Source: Brevundimonas sp.
GTDB lineage: Bacteria > Pseudomonadota > Alphaproteobacteria > Caulobacterales > Caulobacteraceae
DNA length: 64,000 nucleotides
Direction of reading: 5' to 3'
Assembly (NCBI RefSeq): GCF_013912065.1
Contig: NZ_JACESA010000006.1
Location: forward strand, 141,303-205,302
Positions 1 through 8,635 of this stretch are shown here, one piece after another (the first letter of the stretch is position 1; every line of letters begins with the position of its first letter). Position numbers and translations under genes: made by a program. The notes under the pieces are model-generated. The model had not been told where the DNA came from. It made no database searches and was given only the letters and a program-made list of their open reading frames with translations.

Positions 1-323
1 CTGATCCGCACTACGCGTTCGTCCGTCTTGTCGCGCGTCCGCGTGACCAGGCCGGCCGCCTCCAGCCGCTTGATCAAGGGGGTTACGGTGTTGGATTCCA
101 GAAACAACCGCTCGCCCAGCCGGCCCACGGTCTGGTCGCCCTCGCGCCATAGCACCGTCATGGCCAGCAGCTGCGGATAGGTTAGACCCATCCGGTCCAG
201 CATCGGCTTGTAGAACCGGTTGAAGGCCAGACTGGCCGAATAGGCGGCGAAACACAGCATGTCGTCGAGCCCCAACAGCGTGGGCGCGGCGGCGGGTTCG
301 CAGGAAGGGGCCGCATCTTTCAT
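1..323 (-). CDS. ohrR: OhrR-type MarR family peroxide-sensing repressor (partial)
   Basis: The gene starts with ATG at 323 on the minus strand and runs off the left edge, leaving about 107 codons. The visible part carries the MarR winged-helix segment ([23 protein letters not shown], broken here only by listing, then the recognition helix region around [12 protein letters not shown] and the start of the wing at [12 protein letters not shown]). The motif LCFAAYSAS holds Cys24, matching the conserved N-terminal peroxide-sensing cysteine of OhrR proteins. It diverges from ohr, its expected target. Family knowledge: OhrR represses ohr until organic hydroperoxides oxidise the cysteine. The symbol rests on the cysteine motif plus the neighbour. 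Confidence 0.85.
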   Translation of the reverse strand, partial: MKDAAPSCEPAAAPTLLGLDDMLCFAAYSASLAFNRFYKPMLDRMGLTYPQLLAMTVLWREGDQTVGRLGERLFLESNTVTPLIKRLEAAGLVTRTRDKTDERVVRI

Positions 324-401
324 GGACCAATAATAATCGCGCACGATCCAATCGCAAGCTTGACGATCTCGACATCCGCGCCTAGGTAATCACACGCGAT
401 T

Positions 402-417
402 ATATCGTGTACGATAT
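402..417. promoter_or_regulatory. Inverted repeat in the ohrR-ohr intergenic region, putative OhrR operator
   Basis: Perfect 7-bp arms ATATCGT and ACGATAT are separated by 2 bp. The site lies 21 bp before the ohr start codon, where a repressor would block transcription. A second, weaker palindrome (TAATC, 6 bp, GATTA) sits at 387-402 and an ATCG-N4-CGAT element near 336-347. Assignment to OhrR is inferred from position. Confidence 0.5.
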
Positions 418-437
418 TTATTTCCTCAGGAGCCCCC

Positions 438-863
438 ATGTCCCTCAACGTCCTTTACCGCACCACCGCCGTCGCCACGGGCGGCCGAGACGGCCGCGTC
501 GCCACCACCGACGGCGGGCTGGATCTCGCCCTGGGCATGCCCAAGGAACTGGGCGGCGCCGGCGTCGGCAATAATCCCGAACAGCTGTTCGCCTCCGGCT
601 ATGCCGCCTGTTTCCTGAGCGCGATGAAATTCGTCGGCACGCAAGAGGGTTTCGCCAAGGTCCCCGCCGAGGCGACGGTCAAGGCCACTGTCGGCATCGG
701 TCCGCGCAGCGACAAGGGTTTCGGCCTGGATGTGGCGCTGGAGATCAGCCTGCCAGGCGTCGATCGCGCCGAGGCGGAAGCTCTGGTGGCCGAGGCAGAC
801 ACGGTCTGCCCCTATTCCCACGCCACGCGCGGCAATATCAGTGTGACGCTGACGGTCGCCTAG
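438..863 (+). CDS. ohr: Organic hydroperoxide resistance protein Ohr
   Basis: This 141-residue protein has the length of the Ohr/OsmC family. Cys58 in the motif GYAACFLSAMK and Cys124 in DTVCPYSHATRGN are the two catalytic cysteines typical of Ohr thiol peroxidases, which reduce organic and lipid hydroperoxides in the cytoplasm using lipoylated partners. An AGGAG ribosome site lies just before the ATG. It is transcribed divergently from ohrR with palindromes between them, so induction by organic peroxides is likely. Its 3' end overlaps the convergent mltA gene by 4 bp. Confidence 0.95.
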   Translation: MSLNVLYRTTAVATGGRDGRVATTDGGLDLALGMPKELGGAGVGNNPEQLFASGYAACFLSAMKFVGTQEGFAKVPAEATVKATVGIGPRSDKGFGLDVALEISLPGVDRAEAEALVAEADTVCPYSHATRGNISVTLTVA

Positions 864-1996
864 CCCTTCGGGACCAGGCGCCACATGCGCAAGGGGTGAC
901 GCACCGTGCCGGCTTCGGTTCCGGCCGCGTCGCCCCGGCCCATATAGAGATCGGCGCGGACAGGGCCGCGAATGGCCGAACCGGTGTCCAGCGCCATGGC
1001 CAGACCGCGATAGGAGGCGGTCGCGCCGCGCAGGTTTCCGCCGTCGGCCTCAAGCCAGACCAATTCCCCATACCGCCACTGGGACGGATCGACGGCGACG
1101 GCGCGCCGCTCTGTCAGAGGTATGCCGGCCGCGCCCGGCGGATGGCCGTCATCGTCCGGATCCAGCCGGAAGAAGATGTAGCGGGGGTTCAGGGCCATGA
1201 CGGCCTGAGCTTCGGAGCCGCGATGATCGGCCAGCCAGCCGCGAATGGCTTCGCCGGAAGTTCCGTTCTCGGGCAGCAGGCCCTGACGCGCCATCGGTCG
1301 GGCGATGCCGACGAAGGGCCGGCCGTTGTCAGCGGCATAGGCGACGCGACCGCGACCGCCGTCCTCGAAGGTCAGATAGCCGGACCCTTGAATCTGCAGG
1401 AAGAACAGGTCCTCGGCCCGCATCCAGGCCAGGGCCTGGCCGAGCCGGGCGTTCGCCTCGATGGTCGCCCGGTCGCCCGCCGCGCGGGGATCGGCCGGCT
1501 TGGGCAGGACCGGCGCCGAGAACTCGGCGTCGGGCGTACGACGCGCCGGATATTCCGGAGCGAAATAGGCGGTCAAAAGGCCGTGTCCGCCGTCCGCGGT
1601 TCGGGCGGGAACGGCGCTGAAACTCGCTTCAAAGAAGGCGCGCGCGTCCGACGGCGTGACGGTTGACCTTGCGGTCATCGCCTGGGCGCGGGCGCAGACG
1701 GCGCGGCCGACCGCGTCGCGCGTAGCCCCGCAACCTTCGACATAGGCGCGAAAGGCGGCCAGATGATCCTCATCGCCCCAGCCTGGCAGAACGGCCGGGC
1801 TGACGGCGTCCGGGGGTGAGGGCAGGGGGGCGTCCGGCCCCGGCGTGGGTACATACGGGCGGGGGCCGGGTCCAGCCTCAGGAGCGGAGGCGGGGGGCGT
1901 CGGCGCCGTGGAACAGGCGGCGGCGGCGAGAACGGGCGCCATCACGGTCGCCAGGCGAAGTGACGGCCGCCGGGCAAGCCGGCCCAGAGCCGGCAT
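860..1996 (-). CDS. mltA: Membrane-bound lytic murein transglycosylase A
   Basis: The 378-residue product has an N-terminal hydrophobic segment (residues 15-27) followed by a cysteine (AAAC), a weak lipobox, then a Pro/Ala-rich linker, the MltA barrel and a C-terminal 3D domain. Near residues 337-355 the sequence DTGSAIRGPVRAD...GRG carries the Asp residues characteristic of the 3D domain, where the catalytic Asp is expected. The enzyme cleaves peptidoglycan glycan strands to 1,6-anhydro muropeptides from the periplasmic face. Its ATG overlaps the stop of the upstream Tim44-like gene, so the two are probably cotranscribed. Confidence 0.92.
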   Translation of the reverse strand: MPALGRLARRPSLRLATVMAPVLAAAACSTAPTPPASAPEAGPGPRPYVPTPGPDAPLPSPPDAVSPAVLPGWGDEDHLAAFRAYVEGCGATRDAVGRAVCARAQAMTARSTVTPSDARAFFEASFSAVPARTADGGHGLLTAYFAPEYPARRTPDAEFSAPVLPKPADPRAAGDRATIEANARLGQALAWMRAEDLFFLQIQGSGYLTFEDGGRGRVAYAADNGRPFVGIARPMARQGLLPENGTSGEAIRGWLADHRGSEAQAVMALNPRYIFFRLDPDDDGHPPGAAGIPLTERRAVAVDPSQWRYGELVWLEADGGNLRGATASYRGLAMALDTGSAIRGPVRADLYMGRGDAAGTEAGTVRHPLRMWRLVPKG

Positions 1997-2646
1997 CAGG
2001 CGTTGGCCGGCTCGACGCGGGCCAGGACCCAGTTGGGGTCGGCGGCGCCCAGGGTGCGTTCGAAGGTCCAGTGTTCGGCCGTGCGGCGTTCCTCGACCAC
2101 CGGCTCGCCGGTGGCGGGATCGGCGTTCTCGCCCGAGGACTTGCTGACGCGGCTGCGGAGTTCGGCGAGGAACCGAACCTTGGCCACGGCCTTGTCGCCC
2201 TGGGCTGTGGCGCCTTCCAGATCGGCGCGGGGCGGGAACAGGAATTCAACCGTTTCGGTTTCGCCGCGCGTTTCACGCGCCGCGATGCCGGCGTCGAACG
2301 AGTCCATGACCGTGGGGGTCAGTAGCGGCTTGAGCGCCGCCCGGTCGCCGGCGGCGTAGCCGCGCACGATCGTCTCATAGGCCTGGCGGGCGCCCTCGAT
2401 GAAACGGTTGGGATCGAACGCCGGATCGCGCGCCTTCAGTCCGGCGATCGAGGCCAGGGTCGCGGCGTCCAGGGCAGGAGTCTTGGGTGTTTCGGGCGCG
2501 GCCATCGGCGAGGGCGCCGCAATCTTGGCGTCCTCCTGGGGCTGACGGCCGACCTTCTTGCCCAGGACGTTATAGAGCTGGAACAGGACGAACGCCGCGA
2601 TGACGGCGAAGATCACGATCTGGAATTGGACCGGCAAGGCGGGCAA
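1996..2646 (-). CDS. Tim44-like domain protein
   Basis: A single N-terminal transmembrane segment (IVIFAVIAAFVLFQLYNVLG) is followed by a charged linker and a Tim44/TimA-like domain that starts around DPNRFIEGARQAYETIVRGYA and ends NWVLARVEPANA. Related proteins lie beside secB in many Alphaproteobacteria; they are membrane-anchored and their function is uncertain. I chose a TTG start at 2646 because AGGAAG sits 6 bases upstream and family members begin directly with the hydrophobic segment; GTG at 2616 is an alternative. The frame stays open to an ATG at 2763, but that would add about 39 residues unlike the family. Cotranscribed with mltA and divergent from secB. Confidence 0.82.
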   Translation of the reverse strand: MPALPVQFQIVIFAVIAAFVLFQLYNVLGKKVGRQPQEDAKIAAPSPMAAPETPKTPALDAATLASIAGLKARDPAFDPNRFIEGARQAYETIVRGYAAGDRAALKPLLTPTVMDSFDAGIAARETRGETETVEFLFPPRADLEGATAQGDKAVAKVRFLAELRSRVSKSSGENADPATGEPVVEERRTAEHWTFERTLGAADPNWVLARVEPANA

Positions 2647-2832
2647 AGCGAACTTCCTGACTGTCGGCGCGCGAGCGGGGCGGGCCACGGAGACGATTAG
2701 GGGCTCATATAGGACGAAGCAAGGCGGCGCGCGCCCCCTGGACGCGTGCGACATTGCGGCCAAGCGTCTCGCCGTGTTAGTCGCGGCGCCTTATTCCCGG
2801 CCCAATCAGCCCTTTTCCCATCGAAGACGCCC

Positions 2833-3354
2833 ATGACCGACGCCGTTCCGCCCGCCGAAACCAACCCCGCTCAGGGCGAAGGACAGCCGCAGCAGGGCCA
2901 GCCGGCCGGCCCCGGCTTCCGCATCCTGGCCCAATATGTCCGCGACTTCTCGTTCGAGAACCCGCGCGCGCCGGAATCCCTGCGCGTCGACGGCAAGCCG
3001 GCGATCGACCTGGGCGTCGAAATGTCGGCCCAGGGCCGTCCCGACGGCCTGTTCGAACTGGATCTGAAGCTGTCGATCAAGGCGACCCACGAGAACCAGC
3101 CGGTCTTCCATGTCGAACTGGTCTATGGCGGCCTGTTCCAGCTGACCAATGTCCAGGAGCAGGACATCGAGCCGCTGCTGCTGATCGAATGCCCGCGCTA
3201 TCTGTTCCCGTTCGCGCGCGAGATCGTCGCCCGCGCGACGGCGGACGGCGGCTTCTATCCGCCCTTCATGCTCGATCCGATCGACTTCGCCGCCATCTAT
3301 ATCGCCCGCCAGCAGCAGATCGCCCAGCAACCGGTCTCGACCGGCCAGGCCTAA
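2833..3354 (+). CDS. secB: Protein-export chaperone SecB
   Basis: The 173-residue protein shows the SecB core: [19 protein letters not shown] near residues 35-53, then the mid-region ending [10 protein letters not shown] and the C-terminal block [18 protein letters not shown] followed by [12 protein letters not shown]. SecB is a cytosolic tetramer that holds preproteins unfolded and delivers them to SecA. The N-terminus has a Gln/Pro-rich extension of about 30 residues. The ATG at 2833 is preferred over an upstream in-frame ATG at 2746, which would run into the divergent promoter region. A strong terminator follows immediately. Confidence 0.96.
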   Translation: MTDAVPPAETNPAQGEGQPQQGQPAGPGFRILAQYVRDFSFENPRAPESLRVDGKPAIDLGVEMSAQGRPDGLFELDLKLSIKATHENQPVFHVELVYGGLFQLTNVQEQDIEPLLLIECPRYLFPFAREIVARATADGGFYPPFMLDPIDFAAIYIARQQQIAQQPVSTGQA

Positions 3355-3364
3355 GGCGAGACGA

Positions 3365-3398
3365 GCCTCCCTTCCCGCGCGGGAAGGGAGGCCTTTTT
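3365..3398. terminator. Rho-independent terminator between secB and dnaQ
   Basis: A nearly loopless GC-rich hairpin with 12-bp arms around a CGCG centre occupies 3365-3392 and is followed by CTTTTT. It lies between the convergent ends of secB and dnaQ. The T-run serves secB; the dnaQ stop codon lies at 3397-3399. Confidence 0.9.
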
Positions 3399-4122
3399 AG
3401 GCCGCCTCTTCCTGGGCCTTGATCCCGTAGGCTTCCCACAGGGATCGGTCCTTCAGCACTTCGGCCAGGAAGGCGATATGGGCGGCCTGTTCGGCCTCGG
3501 TCGAACGCGGAGCCAGGGGGCGAGGGCGAGCCCCATAGACCGCGACCTGGGCGACTTCGCCCGCGGAGCGGCGGCCGACCGGGCCGGACGACAGGTCCAG
3601 AACCCGTTCCTTGCCGCCGCGAAGCTCCAGATAGACTTCGGCCAGCAGACGGGCGTCGATCAGGGCGCCGTGCAGGGTGCGTTCGACCAGCGACACCTTG
3701 AACCGCTTGCACAGGGCGTCCAGCGAATTTGGCATGCCCGGAAACCGGCTCTGGGCCAGTTTCAGCGTGTCTATCCAGCGCGCCTCGCCGGTGATCGCCC
3801 GACCGCACAAGCGGTATTCATAGTCGATGAAATTGCGGTCGAAGGCGGCGTTGTGCGCGATCATCGGCGCGTCGCCGATGAATTCGATCAGGTCGTCGGC
3901 GATCTGATGGAATTTGGGCGCGTCCTTGACCTTTTCGTCGGTGATGCCGTGCACCCGGATCGCGTCGGGCGGGATCAGACGTTCGGGATTGACGAAGCGG
4001 TGGAAGGTGCGACCGGTCGGCAGCAGGTCCTGCAGCTCGATACAGCCGACCTCAATCAGCCGGTCGCCCGTCTTGGGGTCGAAGCCGGTGGTTTCGGTGT
4101 CCAGAACGATCTCGCGCGCCAT
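3397..4122 (-). CDS. dnaQ: DNA polymerase III subunit epsilon (3'-5' proofreading exonuclease)
   Basis: The 241-residue protein has the DEDD exonuclease motifs in order: Exo I DTETTGF at residues 8-14, Exo II IAHNAAFDRNFIDYE near residues 95-110, and Exo III HGALIDARLLAEVY near 155-168. It removes misincorporated nucleotides as part of the polymerase III core. It is the last gene of the leftward operon, 6 bp downstream of coaE. The C-terminal region after residue 175 is variable and would contact the alpha subunit. Confidence 0.96.
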   Translation of the reverse strand: MAREIVLDTETTGFDPKTGDRLIEVGCIELQDLLPTGRTFHRFVNPERLIPPDAIRVHGITDEKVKDAPKFHQIADDLIEFIGDAPMIAHNAAFDRNFIDYEYRLCGRAITGEARWIDTLKLAQSRFPGMPNSLDALCKRFKVSLVERTLHGALIDARLLAEVYLELRGGKERVLDLSSGPVGRRSAGEVAQVAVYGARPRPLAPRSTEAEQAAHIAFLAEVLKDRSLWEAYGIKAQEEAA

Positions 4123-4128
4123 TCGCCC

Positions 4129-4779
4129 TTAATGGGGGGGTTCGCCGCCCGGCGAAAGAGCGGGCGCGCGCCGACGCGGAGATATCCACGCCGGATCCAG
4201 CACGGTCTCGACGATCGCGGCCACATCGGCGCGGGCGGCCTCCAGCCCCCGGCCGGTGTCGATGACGAAGTCGGCGCGAGCGCGCTTTTCAGCGTCGGGA
4301 AGCTGGCGGGCGAGGATGGCCTCGAACCGTTCGCGGGTCATGCCGGGTCGGGCCAGGACCCGCTCCGCCTGGATATCGGGGTCGGCCGTGACCACGACGA
4401 CGGCGTCGACATGGGCGTCGCCGCCGGTCTCGAACAACAGGGGAATGTCCAGCACCGCCAGCTTGGCCCCCGCGGCGCTCGCAGCCTCGAGATCCGCCGC
4501 CCGACCTTCGGCGACCAGAGGATGGACGATTAACTCCAGCCGGCGAAAGGCGGTTTCGTCGCGACCCAGGGCTTCGGCCAGCCGGGTTCTGTCCACGGCA
4601 CCGTCCACGACCACGCCGGGGAAAGCGGCCCCGACCGGATCGACAGCGGCGCCGCCTGGCGCATAGAGGCGGTGCACGGCGTCGTCGGCGTTCCAGACAA
4701 GGGCGCCCAGGTCGGCGAACATGGCCGTCGTCGTCGACTTGCCCATGCCGATCGAGCCGGTCAGACCCAGGACGATCAT
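4129..4779 (-). CDS. coaE: Dephospho-CoA kinase
   Basis: The N-terminus holds the P-loop [12 protein letters not shown], followed by the substrate segment [15 protein letters not shown], as in CoaE. The 216-residue product phosphorylates dephospho-CoA in the last step of coenzyme A synthesis. The start codon overlaps the aroE stop by 4 bp (ATGA), indicating translational coupling within the ppsR-maf-aroE-coaE-dnaQ operon. Confidence 0.96.
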   Translation of the reverse strand: MIVLGLTGSIGMGKSTTTAMFADLGALVWNADDAVHRLYAPGGAAVDPVGAAFPGVVVDGAVDRTRLAEALGRDETAFRRLELIVHPLVAEGRAADLEAASAAGAKLAVLDIPLLFETGGDAHVDAVVVVTADPDIQAERVLARPGMTRERFEAILARQLPDAEKRARADFVIDTGRGLEAARADVAAIVETVLDPAWISPRRRAPALSPGGEPPH

Positions 4780-5621
4780 GACCCCTCGCCCAGGTGCGCC
4801 GTCAGCAGGGCGCGCAGATTCAGCGGCGGGGGCGGCCGTCGGAACAGGGCCTCGAACGACGGCGCCGCCTGACCGATCAGCATGGAGAGGCCGTCCACGG
4901 TAGGCAGGCCACGCGCCCGCGCCGCCGCCAGGAAGGGCGTGATCAGGGGCTTGTAGGTCATGTCCATCATCACTGTGCCCGGCGCGACGGCGTCGAAATC
5001 CAGATCCGGCTGGACGCTGAGCGCATTGATCACCAGGACCGCGCCGTCCAGAGCCGCAGGTCCCTCCATGACCCGGACCGAGGGGCCGAGATCAGCGGCC
5101 AGGGCTTCGGCCCGGTCGGGCGACCGATTGACGATGCGGACCTGAGCGCCGGCCTCCACAAGGGCGCCCGCCCCGGCCCGCGCCGCGCCGCCCGCGCCCA
5201 GCAGGACGACCGGCTGACCCGCCACCGTCAGGTCCGGCGCCTGTTCACGAAGCCCGCGCATCAGGCCGACACCGTCGGAACTGTCGGCCTGAACCCGGCC
5301 GGCCTCGAACACCAGAATATTGGCCGAGCCGGTCAAGTTCGCCGCCGGGGTGGCCGTGTCGGCCAGGGCGAAGGCCTGTTCCTTGAACGGCGCCGTGACG
5401 TTCAGCCCCAGGATCAGACCGGCCCGACCGGCCGCGACCAGGGCCTCGAACCCCGCCGGGTCGGCGGGAGCGAAGGGGACATAGGCGCCGTCCATGTCGG
5501 CGGCGGCCAGCCAGGCGTTGTGGATCACCGGACTAAGCGAATGGGACACCGGGTCGCCGGCTATCCCGGCGACAAGGGCTGCCCCGGTGATGCGGTTCCC
5601 GCTCATTCCGCCAGCACTCAT
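4776..5621 (-). CDS. aroE: Shikimate dehydrogenase (NADP+)
   Basis: Residues near the N-terminus carry the shikimate site [15 protein letters not shown], followed by the catalytic-Lys region [12 protein letters not shown] and the nucleotide-binding motif [19 protein letters not shown]-type sequence ([13 protein letters not shown]) closes the fold. The enzyme reduces 3-dehydroshikimate in aromatic amino-acid synthesis. The start at 5621 makes a 4-bp ATGA overlap with maf; an ATG at 5606 is equally compatible with the family. The frame continues upstream to 5666, but that stretch is low-complexity and lies within maf. Confidence 0.95.
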   Translation of the reverse strand: MSAGGMSGNRITGAALVAGIAGDPVSHSLSPVIHNAWLAAADMDGAYVPFAPADPAGFEALVAAGRAGLILGLNVTAPFKEQAFALADTATPAANLTGSANILVFEAGRVQADSSDGVGLMRGLREQAPDLTVAGQPVVLLGAGGAARAGAGALVEAGAQVRIVNRSPDRAEALAADLGPSVRVMEGPAALDGAVLVINALSVQPDLDFDAVAPGTVMMDMTYKPLITPFLAAARARGLPTVDGLSMLIGQAAPSFEALFRRPPPPLNLRALLTAHLGEGS

Positions 5622-6214
5622 TCCACCAACACTCCGGCCCGCCGCAACTCCGCCAGCACCGGCCACAGCGGCAGTCCCAGGACGGTGAAATAGTCCCCGT
5701 CTACGGCCGAGAACAGCTGCGAGCCCATTCCTTCCAGCCGATAGGAACCGACGCAGGACAGCAGGGCCTCACCCTCTGCCGCCAGATAGGCGTCGAGGAA
5801 GGCGTCGGAGAAGTCGCGCATCCGCATCTCGACCGTATCGACGCCGGACCAGACGATCTCGCTCTTTACGGCCAGGGCCGCGCCCGAGTGGAGATAATGG
5901 GTGCGTCCACGCATGGATTTCAGCCGTTCGCGAGCCGCCTCCAGACTGGTCACCTTGGACACCAGGCCGTCGTCGAAGGCCAGGGTCTGGTCCGAGCCCA
6001 GAACCCAGGCGGTCTCGACATCGCGAGACACGGCCAGGGCCTTGGCCTCGGCGAGACGGATCGCCAGGGCGGCGGGGTCCAGATCGGCGGAGACGGCCTT
6101 GATCGCGTCCTCGTCGACACCGGCGACCCGGACCTCGAACGGGACGCCGGCGTTTTCGAGCATGGCCCGGCGTGCGGCGCTCTTGGAGGCCAGGATCAGG
6201 GTTTCGCCGCTCAC
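5618..6214 (-). CDS. maf: Maf family nucleoside triphosphate pyrophosphatase
   Basis: The 198-residue protein begins LILASKSAARRAMLENAG, the Maf signature with SxSxxRR, and has the metal-binding VLGSDQTLAF segment near residue 73. Maf proteins hydrolyse non-canonical or selected nucleoside triphosphates to monophosphates; substrate class cannot be fixed here. The start is GTG, and GTGA overlaps the ppsR stop codon by 4 bp. Third base pair of overlapping genes in this operon. Confidence 0.93.
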   Translation of the reverse strand: MSGETLILASKSAARRAMLENAGVPFEVRVAGVDEDAIKAVSADLDPAALAIRLAEAKALAVSRDVETAWVLGSDQTLAFDDGLVSKVTSLEAARERLKSMRGRTHYLHSGAALAVKSEIVWSGVDTVEMRMRDFSDAFLDAYLAAEGEALLSCVGSYRLEGMGSQLFSAVDGDYFTVLGLPLWPVLAELRRAGVLVE

Positions 6215-7089
6215 CAGGTGGTTCCGATCTTGTGGTTGCGGTGCTCGCTGAGCAGGTTGGTGATGGCGGCCGCCGTCTCCTCCACCGAGCGGCGGGTGAC
6301 GTCGATCGTGGGCCAGCCGCGGCGTTCAAAGGCTCTCTTGGCCTTGATGGTCTCGTCGCGAACGGCGTCCTGATCTGTGTAGCTGGAGGCCTGAACGGCG
6401 TTCAGATTGTCGAGCCGGTTGCGGCGGATCTGGACCAGTCTGTCGGGCGAGACGGTCAGGCCGATGACCAGGGGGTTCTTCAGGTGGGTCAGGCGCTCGC
6501 CGTCCTCCTGCCCCGGCACCAGTGGCACATTGGCGGCGCGGATGCCGCGGTGGGCCAGATAGATGCAGGTGGGGGTCTTGGAGGTCCGGCTGACGCCGCA
6601 CAGCACCACGTCGGCGCCCTCGAGCTGCTCCAGACCGCCCTGGCCGTCGTCATAGGCCATGGCGAAGTCCAGAGCGGCGATGCGGTTGAAATACTCGTGG
6701 TCCAGCGCGTGCTGGGCGCCGACGCGGGTCGACAGGGCCGCGCCCAGATAGCGGGACATGGCGCCGACCAGCGGGTCCAGGGCGCCGATCTGGGGCATGT
6801 CCAGCCGCCGACAACCCTCCTCGAGCTGTCCGCGCAGGTCGCGGTCGACCAGGGTATGCAGCACCACGCCCGGCGCGGCCTCCACCTCCTGCAGCACCCG
6901 GTCCATCTGTTTCGCCGAGCGGACAAGGGCGTAGATGTGTTCGATCGGAATGACCCCGTCGAACCGGGCCGTCACCGCCTTGGCCATGGCGTTCAATGTC
7001 TCGCCGGTCGAATCCGACACCAGATGCACATGGAAATAGGTGGCCAGGCGGGCGGGGCCGGACGGACGGGCGGGTCGCGCGGGGCTCAT
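6211..7089 (-). CDS. ppsR: Pyruvate, phosphate dikinase regulatory protein (PSRP, DUF299)
   Basis: This bifunctional kinase/pyrophosphorylase family member (292 residues from this start) has HVHLVSDSTGETL near the N-terminus and the P-loop-like GVSRTSKTP near residues 165-173, the ADP-binding site that phosphorylates a target threonine. Known members control PEP synthase or pyruvate phosphate dikinase. ATG at 7089 is preferred because AGGGAG precedes it by 11 bases; the frame is open to a GTG at 7119. It is the first gene left of the putative origin, as in Caulobacter. Confidence 0.92.
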   Translation of the reverse strand: MSPARPARPSGPARLATYFHVHLVSDSTGETLNAMAKAVTARFDGVIPIEHIYALVRSAKQMDRVLQEVEAAPGVVLHTLVDRDLRGQLEEGCRRLDMPQIGALDPLVGAMSRYLGAALSTRVGAQHALDHEYFNRIAALDFAMAYDDGQGGLEQLEGADVVLCGVSRTSKTPTCIYLAHRGIRAANVPLVPGQEDGERLTHLKNPLVIGLTVSPDRLVQIRRNRLDNLNAVQASSYTDQDAVRDETIKAKRAFERRGWPTIDVTRRSVEETAAAITNLLSEHRNHKIGTTW

Positions 7090-7275
7090 TCGGTAGGTCG
7101 ACTCCCTGTTGAAGGACACGGCGCCGGCTGGGGACGGCGAGGGACCGTCGGGGCGCCTTTCTCCTTAGCCGCTGATCGCGCGGGCCGCGAGCGGGGATGA
7201 CGGTGGACGCTCCACCCCGCCCGACACGGCTTCATCCCAAGGCGGAAAACCGGTTTCATCCTCGCTGTGGAAAAT

Positions 7276-7291
7276 CCTAACGAAGGGTTAA
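7276..7291 (-). promoter_or_regulatory. CtrA-like binding site (minus orientation)
   Basis: Read on the minus strand the sequence is TTAACCCTTCGTTAGG, matching TTAA-N7-TTAA with one change. It mirrors a similar site at 7341-7356. In Caulobacter, CtrA at such sites blocks initiation. Confidence 0.5.
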
Positions 7292-7340
7292 TGTCGCTTA
7301 ACCCCGTTCACAGGCGAAGAGGCCCGTGAAGCCTTGCCTG

Positions 7341-7356
7341 TTAAGGTTTCGTTAGG
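7341..7356 (+). promoter_or_regulatory. CtrA-like binding site (plus orientation)
   Basis: The sequence TTAAGGTTTCGTTAGG matches TTAA-N7-TTAA with one change and shares TTCGTTAGG with the inverted site at 7276-7291. Confidence 0.5.
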
Positions 7357-7550
7357 GATTGTCCACCGACGGGACGAGGGTGTTCGACGGACTGGAGAGG
7401 CAGGGGCGGGGCGTGGATATCCGCTTTTGTTCCGGGGGCGAGGCCGACTTCGTCCCCGCCATTCCACCGCACTACCTGCCACTTCGAATCTTTTAATTCT
7501 TAATCTGATTAGGGATTGAGAGCGGGGGGCTGTGACCTTAATCGTCCGGC

Positions 7551-8609
7551 ATGACCGAACTCGCCCAAGCTTCCTCCCAGACGCCGATGATGATCAGGGC
7601 TCTCCGGGGAGAGGCGCTGGAACGTCCCCCCGTCTGGTTCATGCGCCAGGCGGGACGATACCTGCCCGAATATCGCCGTCTGAGGGCCGAGGCGCCGGAC
7701 TTCATCGCCTTCTGCCTGAACCCCGAGATGGCGGCCGAGGCCACCCTGCAGCCGATGCGGCGGTTCGGTTTCGACGCGGCCATCGTCTTCGCCGACATCC
7801 TGCTGATCCCGCGCGCCCTGGGCCAGGATGTCTGGTTCGAGGCGGGCGAAGGGCCGCGGCTGGGCGAGATGCCGATCCCCGGTCGGATGGCGGAACTGGC
7901 CCCCGAGGCGGGCGAACATCTGTCGGCCGTTGGCGAGACCCTGAGCCTCGTGCGCAAGGCTCTGGAGCCGGAGCGGGCCCTGATCGGTTTCGCCGGCGCG
8001 CCCTGGACGGTGGCCACCTATATGCTGGACGGCGAGCACCGGACCATCGGCAAGGGCGAACGCGCCCAGGCTCGCACCTACGCATATGCCGATCCGAAAC
8101 GGGTGGACGAGACGCTCGAGGTCCTGGTCGAGGCCACGGCTCGGTATCTGAAGATGCAGGCCGACGCCGGCGCCCAGGTGTTGAAGATCTTCGAGAGCTG
8201 GGCCGAGGGCCTGCCGGACGACCTGTTCGAAAGACTGGTCCTGAAGCCTCACCAGGCGCTGGTGAAGCGTGTCCGGGAGCTGGGGGTCGATGTCCCCCTG
8301 ATCGGCTTCCCACGGGGCTCTGCGGCGCTTGCTGAGCGCTATGCCGAGACGGTCGAGGTCGACGCCGTCGCCCTGGACACCGCCTGCCCCCTGGAGGTCG
8401 GAAAACGCGTGCAGCAGATCAAGCCGATCCAGGGCGCGCTGGATCCCCTGCTGCTGCGCGCCGGCGGCGATCTGCTGGACCGGCGGGTGGATCAGCTGAT
8501 GGAGGCCTGGGGGCAGGGACCTTGGGTCTTCAACCTGGGCCATGGCATACTGCCGGACGTGCCCATCGACCATGTCGAACGGGTGCTGAAACGGATCGGC
8601 GCCCAATGA
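7551..8609 (+). CDS. hemE: Uroporphyrinogen decarboxylase
   Basis: The 352-residue enzyme has the family signature PPVWFMRQAGRYLPEYR near residues 26-42 and GFAGAPWTVATYMLDG near 148. It decarboxylates uroporphyrinogen III to coproporphyrinogen III. It is the first gene right of the putative origin and starts a hemE-hemH-hemJ operon. No clear ribosome-binding site precedes the ATG, and the promoter must lie inside the origin region, as known for Caulobacter hemE. Confidence 0.97.
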   Translation: MTELAQASSQTPMMIRALRGEALERPPVWFMRQAGRYLPEYRRLRAEAPDFIAFCLNPEMAAEATLQPMRRFGFDAAIVFADILLIPRALGQDVWFEAGEGPRLGEMPIPGRMAELAPEAGEHLSAVGETLSLVRKALEPERALIGFAGAPWTVATYMLDGEHRTIGKGERAQARTYAYADPKRVDETLEVLVEATARYLKMQADAGAQVLKIFESWAEGLPDDLFERLVLKPHQALVKRVRELGVDVPLIGFPRGSAALAERYAETVEVDAVALDTACPLEVGKRVQQIKPIQGALDPLLLRAGGDLLDRRVDQLMEAWGQGPWVFNLGHGILPDVPIDHVERVLKRIGAQ

Positions 8610-8635
8610 CCGGGACCGAGTCGGGGGAAAAGACG

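Larger units (their letters stand above)
7200..7550. other. Putative chromosomal replication origin (Cori-like)
   Basis: The stretch 7090-7550 holds no gene and sits between ppsR and hemE, the location of Cori in Caulobacter. Visible elements are TGTGGAAAA at 7266-7274 (reverse complement TTTTCCACA, one mismatch to the DnaA box TTATCCACA), TTGTCCACC at 7359-7367 (two mismatches), and two CtrA-like half-pairs TTAA-N7-TTAG in opposite orientation, 7276-7291 (minus) and 7341-7356 (plus). A TTAA pair with 6-bp spacing lies at 7288-7301. An AT-rich tract at about 7485-7515 could be the unwinding element. Genes on both sides are transcribed away from the region. Origin function is inferred from these signs. 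Confidence 0.75.
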
